A stretch of 34,924 bases of DNA, taken from the NCBI GenBank assembly GCA_027596035.1, contig JADGJA010000165.1, positions 1-34,924 of the forward strand, given 5' to 3'. The stretch comes from Thoreauomyces humboldtii. Taxonomy: Eukaryota; Chytridiomycota; Chytridiomycetes; Spizellomycetales; Powellomycetaceae. The notes beneath the pieces are model-generated. The model made no database searches. It saw only the letters and a list, made by a program, of their open reading frames with translations, and was not told the DNA's origin. Positions 10,723 through 22,345 of the stretch are shown piece by piece. Within the stretch, counting starts at the first letter, position 1, and the number at the start of each line of letters is the position of its first letter. Made by a program: the position numbers and the translations under genes.

Positions 10723-12559
10723 TCACTCGCAGTCGTACCACTCCACGTCCGACACTCCGTCATCGTCAGAAGGGGCGACAAAGGTGGTGAACGTGACTGG
10801 GAACGACTCGTCCCGTCCGGATTCGGCTATGGGCGTATCGAGCCGATCCTCATCATCGGCAGGTGCCTCAAAAAGTGTGGTGAAATCTCCTATTGGTACG
10901 TCCTCCACCTCCACGTCCTCGCCGACAGGTGACACTGCGTGTCTATCTCGTCCCACATCGGCGATAATGTCTTCCGCATCCGCACGTTCGTCTAAAGTCG
11001 TGATCTCGACAGGGAATGCATCCTCCCGGTTCTCGGTCTGCTCCAAAACGTCGATCACGACGGGAACATACTCTGGCGGGACGTCCTCCTCGTTGTGTAC
11101 ATCGGTGTTCACATCGATCTCCTCCAACTCCCTCACCTCCAAGATCCTGTCGGGACCGTCGCCGACGACCCCGATGTCCACCCACCCGGCAACGGCCCTC
11201 AACGTCCTGGCGCTTCCCTTCCTGATGAGCCTTCCGCCCCCACCGACGCCAGACCCTACGCCGCCAACCGTCCGCCTCAACCATCCGACGCAGTTGTAAA
11301 GTGGCGCGAGGACGTGTCTCCGTGGATCCGACGATCGGACCTCCGACAGATACATGGCGGTCGTGTCCACAGCGCGGAGGGTCCGTGTCGCCAGATGGTT
11401 CGGTATAAGGTTGGCAGGTGGTGGCTGTGCGCGATGTCCCGGCGGTTGGACGGCCTGATGGTGATACGAATGAAGAGCCTCGATCTCGAGGAGTTTCCTC
11501 GCGGCGGGCGTGTCTGTCCTGAGCGGGGATGCGAAGCGCACGTACTGTCGTTCGTACGAGTGAGGAAGACAGACCGGAAGGGTGGCGTCACGGACCGAGT
11601 CGGATGTCCACGCCGACGGGATCGGGTTGAGAGAGGAAGGGAGGATGGCGGTAACGAGAGAGGTGATGCGATGGACGGGGCGGAGAGGAAGATTGTAGCG
11701 GATCGGGTACATGTCGTCCATGCCCAAAGTCGCTAGCGGAACGGCGGCATAGCCATTCTCCAGAGCCCATTGTGCAAACGCGACATCCGCTGGATCTTCG
11801 GTAGTGCTCGGGTCAGTCGAGACGGTGCAAATGACAGGATATCCAGCAAGCATGAGGGAAGGGTATACGAGAGGGTCGGAGGGGACAGCCCCGAGGTATT
11901 GCAAAAGGTGTTTCCACACAGGTAGCTTGAAGTCTGTTGGAGATGTTCAGTTATCGTTTACCCACTGCTTGCCCGCCCATATAACTGCCATTACGTACGG
12001 ATGGGATCCACTGCGAACCGTGGAAGCTTGCCCGTTTTCTTGTAAATGATCGAGTGTAGGGCCGGTATATCCAGACCTGGAGGGATTGATGTTAGATGGC
12101 AATTGCAGGGATGGGCCGAGCAGAGTCGAAAGTCATCCGTGCTGTGCGGCGAGGGACCTTACCATAGACATGCCGATTTCCGACAAACAGCAATCTACAT
12201 TCCCCTTTCTCCGCACCGATCGTCGTCAAGGCTGTAGGGTCCGCCTCCCATTCCTGCACGACCGGGTAAACGAGCAAAACCAACGAGGCAAGAGGGTGAA
12301 GCAGGATTCCGGTCGGCTGCCTCCACTCGTCGGGTGGGGTAGCGGGATAGGCAAGGACGCCCTCGTAGGCCGCATAGGAGAGCGAGGCGGCCGAGGACAC
12401 GACACCGACGGCAAGGTCCTTACATCGTATCACGCGACCTCGCACGTCGGGTGACAGGGAAGATACGAACGAATTGACGGTCGTGTAGGCATTGTAGACG
12501 TACGGCGCTGCAGAAGGAAACTTCCACGCTAGACTGAGCAGGTGCGTGCCATACTCCAT
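10723..12559 (-). CDS. TMEM68/DGAT-like acyltransferase with acidic tail
   Basis: The protein resembles the DAGAT-like acyltransferases (TMEM68, plant phytyl ester synthases), which transfer acyl groups to glycerolipids or alcohols in membranes. Exons 12559-12163, 12076-11999 and 11933-10723 join in phase to 561 aa. The join restores LLFVGNRHVYGLDIPAL, holding the HX4D motif, then IIYKKTGKLPRFAVDPIHFKLP and WKHLLQYLGAVP. Further on, VAFAQWALENGYAAVPLATLGMDDMY matches the family's 'A...GY.IVPV..VG.EDM' block. Between these, where the family has an FPGG-x-RE phosphate-binding block, this protein reads PVICTVSTDPSTTEDP, so catalysis is doubtful. The last 170 residues are acidic with imperfect repeats (see findings). 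The start at 12559 is the first ATG before the conserved part. The gene converges on the NIPA gene, 163 bp apart. Confidence 0.72.
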
Positions 12560-13097
12560 GGCTGAGGCCTCGCACGGCAGCAGTGGAAGCGGGAACGTGA
12601 GGGGTGGGATGAGGGTCGAAGTGCCTGCCGTGTGACGGGTCAAAGCCCTGGTCTCGAAAACAATATGGCAGCGCGAGGGAGTGGGGAGGAACGACGAACG
12701 TGGGGTCTATGAATGGGAGTTTTCGATATATGAGGTGAAATTCTGAATGATGATGATGATGATGATGATGGTGAGGACCCCCTTCGGCTTTCGTCGTCGT
12801 CGTCGTCGGGTGACAAAAGGGTGAGAGAGTGAGAGACGGAGCGGGAGAGGGGAAGAAAGTACAGAGCCGTCGTCATGAGCGAACGGAAAAGTCGCACCTC
12901 TCTCTGCCCTCCGCCACTTTGCACACTGACATGTGTCAAGACCGTGCCATGACCAAGTCCGATCCAGGAGTTCAAAGAGGAGCGCCGCCTTGGCACATTG
13001 GAGGAGGGCATCCATCTCCTAGTCCATTGAATGCCCTCGGCTCCAATGATACTGTTGCACGCACTAAAGCCGCCAACAAACAAATTGAAGACACTCG
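12560..13097. other. Promoter-side spacer with microsatellites
   Basis: This is the upstream flank of the acyltransferase. It holds a pure (ATG)8 run at 12747-12770 and a (TCG)6 run at 12791-12808, only 20 bp apart. Minus-strand open frames crossing them owe their length to the triplet runs. No gene is seen. Confidence 0.5.
12747..12808. repeat. Paired trinucleotide microsatellites
   Basis: Eight perfect ATG units are followed after 20 bp by six perfect TCG units. Neither lies inside a recognised coding exon. Confidence 0.9.
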
Positions 13098-14545
13098 TTG
13101 ATTTCTTGCAGACACCCAATGAAGGGGTCAGCGAGTGTCTTGAGTCGGGCGTCTACAAGGGGCCAATGGGCGTCTTCATTGGGCGCCTGCCAGGGGCTAA
13201 TGAGCGTCTTTAATTGAGCGTCTGCAAGGGGCCAATGAGCGCCCTGATTAGGATGCCCATTTACGGCACTCATTAGGATGCCCTAGCAGACACTCAATCA
13301 AACACGCTCAATTAAAGACACTCATTGGCCTTTGGCAGACGATCAATGAAAGGCGCTCAATGAAACACACTCATTGGCCTCTTGCAGATGCTCAATTGAG
13401 ACTCAATTACAAGACGTCCAACTCTAAGACGCCTAATTGGAGACGCCCAATTAAAGACACCTAATTAAAGATGCCCAATTAAAGACATCTAATTAAAAAC
13501 CACTAATTGAAGGTGATCATCAGGCCCCTTGCAGACGCCTAATTAAGGACACTCAAGTAAAGACGCTCATTGGCCTCTGGCAGACGCCCAATTAAGACGC
13601 CCATTCGCCCTGGAAGACGCCCAATTATAAGACACCTAATTAGAGACGCTCAATTAAAGTTGCCTAATTAAAGACGCCCAATGAAAAATATTTAATTAAA
13701 AACCTCAATGAAAGACGCTCATTAACCCCTGGCAGAAACCCAATCAAGACGCACATTGCCTCTGGAAGACGCCTAACTCTGAGACGACTAATTAGAGACG
13801 CCTAATTAGGGACACTCAATTAAAGACGCCCGATTAAAGACACCTAATCAATTGAAGAGGTTCATTAGGCCCCTTGCAGACGCTCAATTAAAGGCGCTCA
13901 ATGAAGATGGCCATTGGCTCCTTGCAGACGCTTAATTGAAGAAGCTCATTGGCCCTTTCCCTTTGCAGACGCCAAATCAAAGAGGCTAAATTAAAATGCG
14001 CATTGGCCCCTTGCAGACACCCAATTAAAGACGTTTAATTGAAGAAGCTCATTGGCCCATGCAGACGCCCAATTAAAGACCCAAATTAAAGACGCCTAAT
14101 TAAAAACGCCCATTGGCCCCTTGCAGACGCCCAATTAAAGACGCTCAATTAACACACTTATTGACCCTTGGAGACACTCTATTAAAAGCGCCTAATTACA
14201 GACACCCACTTAAAAACCTAATTAAACACGCTCATTGGCCCCTTGCAGACGCTCAATTAAAGACACCTACTTTCAGATGCCCATTGGCCCCTGGCAGACG
14301 CCCAATTACAGACGCCTCAAATGAAGACGCTCATTAACTCGTTGCAGACACCCAATTAAAGACGCTCAATGAAGATGCTCATTTAAGTCGCTCATTGGCC
14401 CCTTGCAGACACCTAATGAAGGGGTCAGTGAGTGTCTTGAATTGGGCATCTACAAGGGCCATTGGGCGTCTTAATTGGGCGTCTGCCAGGGGCCAATAAG
14501 CGTCTTTAACTCAGCGTGTTTTGCCAGGGGCGTCATTGAGCGTCA
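13098..14545. repeat. AT-cored minisatellite array, about 1.45 kb
   Basis: The array consists of degenerate short units. The commonest is a 14-mer close to GACGCCCAATTAAA (also GACGCCTAATTAAA and GACGCTCAATTAAA). It is interspersed with a longer element near GACGCTCATTGGCCCCTTGCA. From about 13260 to 14400 nearly all units have this orientation. At both edges, about 13105-13255 and 14405-14540, the units appear as the reverse complement (TTAATTGGGCGTC, TGCAAGGGGCCAATGAGCG). The two reversed edge segments are close copies of each other in direct orientation, sharing AATGAAGGGGTCAG-GAGTGTCTTGA. Frames crossing the array are artefacts. Role unknown. Confidence 0.92.
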
Positions 14546-16591
14546 TTGGCACCTCCAAAGGTGTTGCTTAATATTGGCCGTCTTCAAGGATCAGCGTCTC
14601 TGATATGGCATCTTCGCGTGCAGTTTGCGCTTTCTGGTGTATTTGCGGTTCAATTCGAAAAGAGTCAAGGTGGTGACACGTTTATTTTCAACTTTCAGTC
14701 TCTCCAGAAAGGTCGAGGACGGCGAGTTTGGCGGATCAGGCGAGCGCAGTTCACTTCCAGGGATCGCTTCCTACAGTCTGTAGCGTCGATATTGTTTCCC
14801 GAATCCCGCAGAATGGTGCCGCGCAAAGTTCCTGTACAACTACGCAGCTTCGTCGCATAGAGTTCCCCCGACATTGCATGCCGTCGGTTGGTTTGCAGCC
14901 GTGGCGTTGCCCGACGGGTCTACGGAGTGACGGCGCGAACGCTGAGAACGCTGAGAACGCTACGGGTTGCGCCGGGAACTGATACTGGGATGTGCCCATC
15001 TGCCGGCTTTGCCGGATTCCGTGCGTTGTAAAATGCATGCGGATTACTCGAGCTAGCATAAAGGAATTGTGAGAGATATGTTTCAAAACTCCTAAGTCAA
15101 AGTCGTGCCAAACGTAATAGGGGTCACGGGGACGACGAAGCACGACCGACGGTCCCGCCCTCAGTCTCCGTTCTTCATGGAACCGCCCGCACAAGGCGCA
15201 CAAAGGGTCGATCAGAACGTGGAGAGAAGGTCTGTTCGAGCGTCATTGCTGGACACTGAACACGTTTCCCGGCGAAGACAGAATGCTCCCAGGTGCTCCG
15301 AACTGGTCGTCGGACAGAGCCGGGGATGATCGGAACGTCGGAATGGATGGAACAATCGTAGCAGCACTAACGGTGAGGAATAGACGTTGCATCTCAGATA
15401 CGGCAAAAGAAGTGGATGGCCGGGTTATTGCAACCACAACGATCCACCGGGGTTTTACCACGTCTGCTTGCTTCCACTCCAGGATATGTGCATCTTGTAA
15501 TCATATCACAGTTCCTCGCGTTGGGTGGGAACGATCTGACTGAGAAACGTCATTAGTGTCCGTCTGATCACGGCTTCCGGCCGAAGAATCGAACTTTCAC
15601 GATAAGGATAGACCGCATCCAGAAGCAATCCGGGTCGTCAGCAAATGCAATCTGCCTGAGCGTTACATCCTTCACCTTCTTCTTGACTTGGAAAGCGTGA
15701 TCGACACCCAGCAATCGATCTTGACACTGCTGAAACGTCGTCCACGTCCAAAGCTACGTAAACGAGTCCTGGTGACCCGCCGCTTCGATTCATGATTCGA
15801 GATGTCGCGTTTGAAGTCCCTTATTCCCTGTGAATGCCGATACTGTAAGTCAACCATCCAGCATCCAGCGTTATAGATTTGGTCGGAGGACGCAACGTTA
15901 AAGTTCCGGAATGCCCCTTCCTTTCGCCCTTGAGCACTTTCTGCTTTCCGAAAGCAAGGAATGATCGTCGATCAAATTCATTCCGGTGATCTTCCGGTAA
16001 AACTCAAAGCTTTGCGAGGTCCTTAACGCGGAAGATTGCGTGGATAAATCTGTAGGACGTGGTTTCTCGCAGTGGGTGTCGCGATGCGCGTAGATTTCAC
16101 GGGTGAGGATTCCAGACTTCATAGGTTTGGAGTACCGGTACTACATGTATGTTCCCGATAGCCGGATTGTTCGTGTTCGCACAGGAGATGCAGATTGTTG
16201 AAATGGTCTCGAACCTCTTGAGTTGAATGGCGGAAGTTGGAGGGAATTGAGAGAAAGGTCACGAGCAAGCTGCCAAGTACAAGGAATCTCGCGCGGCACC
16301 ACAACGCGACTCAACGGAGCAGGCGCACATGGAAAATACCGTACCAGTGATCGAAAATGGAAAAGCTGTGATTAAAAAATGTATTGCGAAATATTATTGT
16401 CCCCTGTCTCCACCCGCGCTGTAGCGAAGCGGCACGTAGTGGGGCTGGAGCATGGGAAGGCGGATGAGAAGGAGGTGAGAGTGCGGCAGAAAGAGCAGTG
16501 AAGCGGAGGGCGGGAAAGAGTCTGTTTCGAGTCTGAGCAGAGAGGACCGCTGAATCCAATGTGCCAGAATCCCACAGTTCAAAATGCCCGA
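14546..16591. other. Two-kilobase stretch with no recognised gene
   Basis: No frame here resembles a known family. The longest minus frame (14751-15203, 150 codons) begins with two Cys pairs but has no recognisable domain and no good splice partners. I saw no reverse transcriptase, transposase or integrase motif and no terminal repeats. A small triple repeat (GAACGCTGA units, about 14938-14962) is the only structured element. The right end is the 3' flank of the carrier gene. It may be decayed mobile DNA or a noncoding RNA locus; the sequence does not decide. Confidence 0.45.
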
Positions 16592-18019
16592 TTATGTTTC
16601 CGAAGACTCGTTGTAGTCCTCCACGCGAATAGATTCGCTGACTGACACCATCCACTTGTACACGCGCTCGTAAACCTGAGAGCAAATCAGCGGTGAGCTT
16701 CATGAGCGGCGGGAGTCAGGATCGGCATGCAGTCGAACTCACCATGAACGTGATGGCTTGACCGGGTGCGACACGGAGCACACGCGGTGTGAGACCCTTG
16801 TAAAACGCAGCGTAACCCTCGTTCTTGATGATCCCAGACGTAACGTTGACGAATCGCTTCCATCCCTTCTCTTCCGACCGGTTCTTTTGAATGCGTGTTT
16901 TGATGGTGTCAATGGGCGCATTGCTGTTGGCACAGAAATTGGTTAGCTGCATGGATAGAAACGGCACCTGGCAACCAATCTCAAAGCTTACAATAGAGGA
17001 CCACAAGCTCCGGACACGAAACCCATGAGAAGGTGCTGGTACGCGGGGAGCGTATCTCCGTGCTGGGGCTGCGCGTCGTGCAAAGCTTTACGCAAGTACT
17101 GGTAAACGGTGAAGTTCGCAGCTTGGTTGGTGGCTGTCGAGGTAAAAGGAAGTGTCAGGTCTGCGACAATGCTAGGTCCACTCTGTTCACAAGCATCAGA
17201 TTGGCTTACCTTGTCGTAGGGCAGTCAGACCGACGCCCTTGTAAAGGGATGATGCCCCCTCTTCCTTGACCATAACATACACGCAATGAGCAGCATTGCG
17301 GTACTTTGGTACGTCCAGAGGGTCGGTCATCGAATGCCGCTGAGCCTGCAGACGGATCTTGATGACGTCCATCGGCGTGACGACCATGACGGCCTCAGTG
17401 GTACCGGCAGCAAGACCAGCTGAGAAGGGAAAGTGGTGTAAGATCAAATGCGATCACTTTGAGAAGTTTCCCGCAGAGATGACAAAACCCAAGCCGATTT
17501 GCGTACCGACAAAGTTGCCCCCGGCGCTCACGATTCCGGTCTCCTTGTTGGCCAGCTTCGCCTTGAAATACTCAAAGGACGAGAATCGGATGGCCATCTT
17601 AGGAACGATTCCTGTGACAACGGCGCCCAGTCCCTTGTAGAGGGACAGGACGCCCTCTTTGCTCGCGATTTGCATTCCCACGCTGATAAAGTTCTGTCCC
17701 TGGGGCTGAAGAAAGACCGTACGTTGGCATCGAATGCCTTGACAAGCGTAGACCCTGCAGAAAACGCGTGGGGTTCCCAATTCCTTACCTTTGCTGCAGA
17801 TGCTGCCGCTGCGTTCATGGCCTGACCGGCAACTGTGGTGATGGGTCGCTTGATCTGCCGTTCTCCGCGCAGCTGCATTCGGACTTTGATGGTGTCGAGG
17901 GGGTGGCAGGAGAGTGCCTCGCAGCACCCCGCGATGCCTCCCGCGAAGAGGTGCAGGCCGAGGTTCTTCTTGGGAGCCGCTGCGGCGGGCTTCGCTGGTG
18001 CTACTGCTGCTACGGCCAT
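16592..18019 (-). CDS. SFC1: Mitochondrial succinate/fumarate carrier
   Basis: This SLC25 carrier of the Sfc1/Acr1 type exchanges succinate for fumarate across the mitochondrial inner membrane, linking the glyoxylate cycle to gluconeogenesis. Six exons fit: 18019-17789, 17699-17507, 17419-17210, 17133-16992, 16923-16743 and 16675-16592, giving 346 aa. Three carrier repeats are visible, each with its PxD-x-x-K/R signature: CHPLDTIKVRMQ, TPMDVIKIRLQAQ and APIDTIKTRIQK. Substrate-group context matches Sfc1: SLYKGLGAVVTGIVPKMAIRFSSFEYFKAKLANKETG, TALRQATNQAANFTVYQYLRK and GLTPRVLRVAPGQAITFMVYE. The N-terminus is Ala/Lys/Pro-rich and short. The final exon was found by joining TFM to VYERVYKWMVSVSESIRVED. 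Orthologues run about 310-330 aa, so the length is normal. Confidence 0.93.
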
Positions 18020-18625
18020 TGCTGTGGATGTACTGGCGGAATGGAGGTGATCTTGTGGGAGATAGGAGGCTCAGTGGGAATCGGGAACGTGAAGACGATG
18101 GTATGGGATGCGGGAGCGACGGGGGGAGAAGATGGCGCTAATAAAAGGGCTTTGTACACGGGAATGCACGAGGAGCAAAAGGCGTGAAAGCGTGACTCTG
18201 TGACTGGGAGGGAGGAGCCTCCTCCTGCAGTCAAAAATCACCCGAAACCTTCCGCTCCCCCCCGTCATCAATCACACACACAGCGGAACGGGTGAACACG
18301 GGTAACGGTAGTCCCGATAGCTCTCCTGCTTGGCGGAGGATGTTTGCATAGTCGACCTCTGCCCGCACCATACTCGGCACCTCGGCCCATCTATGTAGCC
18401 TTTCTCTCGCTGGACTCTGCTCTATATAGTGTTCAAGGATAAAGCGAACCCATAGTCTACCCCTTTCAGATAAAGCTGTGTAGAATATCGATACCGAACA
18501 TGAAAAGCCCCAGTCTTTCTTCCTTTTCGTGTTGTCAATGAAGCGAGCAAGGTCCATGGTATTATAGGCTCCAAAAAGAGAAGAGAAGAGTCGAAGCGAA
18601 AATGGGGGAAACTCAGGCGCATCGC
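18020..18625. promoter_or_regulatory. Carrier promoter and coactosin 3' flank
   Basis: Six hundred bases separate the carrier start from the coactosin stop; both genes are on the minus strand. A TATA-like CTATATAG lies at about 18421, some 400 bp before the carrier start. On the minus strand the region just upstream of the ATG is CCTCC/CCC-rich. An open minus frame at 18231-18557 has no recognisable content. Confidence 0.35.
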
Positions 18626-19294
18626 TCAGTACTGCGAGGTTTGCCTGTCGTAGTTGGCTCCTCCAGCCTTTCGCAGAAGGTTCTTCACATCAGCCTCGCG
18701 AATGTCCTGAAAAGAAGGATACAGATGTCCGTTAGCGTCCGTCATCTTCCGGTAAACGCAGATCATTGTTTTCATCTCCTACCTCCTTGCTGGAAGCAGC
18801 GATCTCGATGGCGAATGCCTTGAGGACGTTCTTCACATCCGAGATGTGCACCGAGAGCTTGGCCTTTCGCATCACCTTCACCTCCTTGCCACACCAGCTG
18901 ACCAGCACGAACTTTGCGCGTTGAGACTACGAGGTAGGTACCAACAAAGGAAACTGTCAGCGATCGTTTGAAGGCAATCACAAAATAAACAGGGGGGGAG
19001 CGCTCACCAGCTCGTCGTTGCCGACGACGATGCGCAGGTATCCGAAGGCGGCTTGATCCTCCTTCAACTGCTCGGTGAACTCGGCAAGACCGCCCTCTCC
19101 CTTGCCGCCGAGCGCGATCGTGTCCTTGTCGGTAGGGTAGTTGAGCACCAGCCTGCGATGAGAACCTGTCTTAGAGAGTGTCTGATCAAACGATGCCACG
19201 ATGCTCGAAACCGATCGAGTTACCAGTTCGTGGGAGTCTTGTCGTTTCGGACGTCGTCGTACGCGCTCGAGATGTCACCTTCGAAGTTGACCAT
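18626..19294 (-). CDS. Coactosin-like ADF-homology protein
   Basis: Coactosin is a small F-actin-binding protein of the ADF/cofilin fold that interferes with capping. Four exons fit: 19294-19224, 19152-19008, 18926-18783 and 18706-18626, giving 146 aa, the usual family length. Landmarks are the start DISSAYDDVRNDKTPTNW, then LVLNYPTDKDTIALGGKGEGGL, QLKEDQAAFGYLRIVVGND and the strongly conserved KFVLVSWCGKEVKVMRKAKLSVH that distinguishes coactosin from cofilin. The last helix is DVKNVLKAFAIEIAASSKEDI. The Lys pair in MRKAKLSVH is at the expected actin-contact position. The protein ends QTSQY. Confidence 0.93.
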
Positions 19295-20092
19295 TGCTTG
19301 GTTATTGTTTGCCGCGCGAGTTGTGGAGGAAGACGAGTGGAGGTTTTCGACGAAGCGCTTTCGAGGTCGCGGTGGGAATGAAGCAGGGTCGAGATATATA
19401 TCGAGAAAGGGGTCCAAATGGCGGGGCACACCGACAGGAGGTCTAAAAACGGGAGGGGGAAATCTGTCGGAGTGTTTTCCGCCACCGCTTGGATAAGCTG
19501 CGCCCTCCTTTGGACAGCAGCCCGGCCATCGGGACCTGCCGGTGTCCTGAGCTCTCGTCCTGCATTTATTGCAGAAAGTGGCAGGAGCGAGATCCTTCAG
19601 AACGATATTCAGCAAGATCGGCTGCGGTCGGTTAAGAGTGCCCAGAGTGGCGATGAAAACGTCAAAACGACGAAACAGGTCGAATGTCCAGTAAGGATCT
19701 GGGACGGCTCAAGGTAGTCCTGACAAACTACCAATGACGAGGTGACCTGCAGACGCCCATCGCGAAGAGAAATGCATGGTCCAGGCTGGGACCTCTGCAC
19801 GCGTATGCTCACAGTCTGAAAGAAGGTGGAGACTGAGCCAATGTGCCAATCGAAACGAGAAATGCATCGAAGCACCATCACAAGAACGGCGGGTATGTGA
19901 TGCGGTGAAAAATACGCATGAAGCGGGTAGTGGCATCGGCTCGACCTGCCGGTGTTAGCATCTCGTAGCGCTTCCATTGTTTGTCCACATCGAGCATTTG
20001 CGACTTCTTGTTCCGGCGACAGAGTTCCTCCAAATCACTGGCGCATCGGATATATATATTTCTGAAGGGCTCCGGCAGTGCTCCCCGCTTCT
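19295..20092. other. Spacer between coactosin and rhodanese
   Basis: Eight hundred bases, with the coactosin promoter at the left end and the rhodanese 3' flank at the right, where a TATATATAT run occurs at about 20050. No gene seen; the minus frame at 19609-19977 has no recognisable features. Confidence 0.4.
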
Positions 20093-20752
20093 TTAGTACT
20101 CCTTGAGCAGGTCCGAAAATGTTTTGGTAGCGGGCGCAACCGGAAGACCATCCTTCTTCCATCCCCCGTAACCTCCCCGCAGCGACTTGACGTTCTTGTA
20201 ACCCATCTGGTGAAGCGAGTCCGCGGCGAGAACAGAGCGCATGCCGCTCGCGCAGTAGAGGACGATCTCATCATATTGATCGGGAACGATGCCTTCCTGT
20301 TGAACCCGGAAAGTTGTAAGTCTCTTCGTGCAAATGTGTGCGCTTCCCGGGCTGATGGACGCACGATATCCCGCTCGATGCATCCGCGACCCGTGTAAAC
20401 GGCGTGTGGCAGCTTTCCTTCGTTCCACTCGTGGGTCTCCCTGACGTCGAGAAGGTGGAATGCGGCGGAAGGTCCTTTCACGGGGTCGGCTGTGAGCTTC
20501 GCGTTGAGCTCAGAGGAAGAGATCTCCTGCACCGTCTTTTGCAGCGTCGAAACGTGAGAGGCAAAGAGACTGTGCTGTGTGGTGGACTGATCGCATGAAG
20601 CGTGGTGGACAAGCGCTGCAAGTCAGCAAGATGGACCGGAAACAAGGCTTCTCAGAGCGGGAAGCAGAGCTTACCTGGGAGAATGCGCGGATGGTTTGGG
20701 ACGAAGTTGAGATCCGGCAAGTTGCCAAACGAAGTGTAGAGCGAGAGAACAT
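20093..20752 (-). CDS. Mitochondrial rhodanese-domain sulfurtransferase
   Basis: The protein has a single rhodanese domain and probably transfers sulfane sulfur or acts in thiosulfate/persulfide metabolism in mitochondria. Exons 20752-20675, 20586-20365 and 20296-20093 join in phase to 167 aa. The first exon is a classic presequence: Arg/Ser/Thr-rich, no acidic residues (MFSRSTLRLATCRISTSSQT). The domain follows with FHLLDVRETHEWNEGKLPHA, ERDIEGIVPDQYDEIVLYC and the active-site loop CASGMRS with its catalytic Cys. GYKNVKSLRGGYGGWKKDGLPV completes the fold. The second acceptor was chosen by phase; a nearer CAG at about 20625 would break the frame. Confidence 0.9.
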
Positions 20753-22345
20753 GGCGGACAGACTGGCAAGTGAGTAGCTTTGTTATGCACCGCTGGCAAG
20801 TGGGAAGTTAGGAAGGGGAGCAAAGGAAGAATGCCGAAATGAGGAATGGAGGGAGACACCGAAGCTGGCCACTCCCTCCAAAAACAGATTCGAGCCGAAT
20901 TTTTAAACGGCAACTCAACTGAGAGCTTGCCAGCTCCACAAGCTGCATGCAAACTTGTGGCCGCCGCTACTGCAGTGCTTGGCAATAAGACTCGAATCAA
21001 GCGCTTCCTGACACGCATCGTGGTGGTGCTCTCATTCCAGCACCTTTTCCGGCGTGTTCTTGTCGGTGATATGGGTTTTGAGGTATACACCCGTACGCAT
21101 CCAGCACATTTACTAGTTCAAGTTAGGAAGCTTAACTTTGCCATATTACGTCGGTGGGGTCAGTACTTTCGCTGTTCTTGAGATTCTTTTGGGAGCTGAG
21201 ACCTTTTTCTCTCGCGCAGCGGTCGAGCACGTTAACGTCTTTCTGTCGGGTTTGGGTGCACCGACACTTCACTGTCTTCAGTCTTTCAATGGGAGGGCGG
21301 ATCTCTTTCATATCTGGTAATTGAGGATGCTTTGCATGTCTGTTTCAGGTGCCCTCCGTCCTTTCATATGTATGGTGTATCTGCCACAAAGATGACCCAG
21401 CTGATGCTGATGAATTCACCAACGTGCTAAAGGTAAAAGAGTCACGATGAGTCATAAAGACTGTCAAAAATCGAACACAGCTCTCAATCCGTGCGTTCCC
21501 GCGTTCCGCCCCAGGTAGTTTGTCTGCAGAGAGTCCACCATTGAGAGCTGTGCAAAGCATGGGCGAGTCTCGGCCTAAGCGTTCATCCAGCGGAGTCACC
21601 GCGCCCAGTCGGTCGTGTCAAAGGCTTCCTGAGCAGCATGGTAATGCTGACCGGAGGTGAAAGAGAGTCCATGGCCCGATCCTTCAATGCCCATTCGTAT
21701 CCAGACTGCAACCGTACCACTCTCTTTTGTTACGGATCTCCGCGTTCTTCGACTCTCCACATTGACGTGCTTGGTCGTCCTTCTGTGCTTAGGAGTTTTC
21801 GCTACGGCAAGAAGTCCGCTCCATTCGAAGCGAGGCATACGGTTTAGGATGAGCTACGAGTTATAAGCTCCGCGCGTACTGGATTCCATGCAGAGAAAGA
21901 AAGAGGATAGCTCGGAAAGAACGGCGACTGGGGACCCCTTCTAGATGTGTGGGTCTAGTGCCGTAACATGCGTCGGGTGAGGGACGCCGTAGGATTTGCT
22001 GCTCCGGTTTGCCGAATGGGGGTTGGTGCTAGCGCGCAAGGGAAAAAGGTCTCCGCAAGCCGCTCTGCATGTCTGAATGGACTGGACATTTCTCACTCTG
22101 ACGCTTGTGCTTTTGTGTGTGTCGGTTTCTTGTGTTTCGTGTTTGTGCGTGTCTCTCTGCCCGGCAACCGGCACTTCACCTTCCCACACCCGTCGTGCCT
22201 TGCAGCAAAGAGGTCCCAGAACTGCGAATGTATCCTCATTACTGACGGAGAGGAACCTCTCTCTTTCATTCATACCTACTTGCAAGTCAGCCGGCGAATT
22301 CCATATCTGTAAAGGACTCACGGGCATTTGGCCGATCTTCCGAAG
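20753..22345. other. Divergent spacer between rhodanese and CEP135
   Basis: This 1.6-kb stretch separates two divergent genes and is long for the window. A plus frame at 20846-21181 and a minus frame at 21596-21838 are open but match nothing I know and join to nothing convincing. A T/G-rich tract (TTTTGTGTGTGTCGG) lies near 22110. It may hold regulatory sequence, or a small unrecognised gene. Confidence 0.4.

Noticed and set aside
12640..13119. Minus-strand protein of 159 codons
   Set aside because: Its length comes from the ATG and TCG triplet runs, giving runs of Ser or Asp/Ile in every frame. No domain or splice partner was found.
13100..14545. CRISPR array
   Set aside because: Units are short, degenerate, directly abutting and change orientation at the edges. 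There are no unique spacers of fixed length, and the genome is eukaryotic.
14751..15203. Cys-containing 150-codon minus-strand gene
   Set aside because: Two Cys near the start do not form a recognisable zinc motif, and the rest looks like chance translation.
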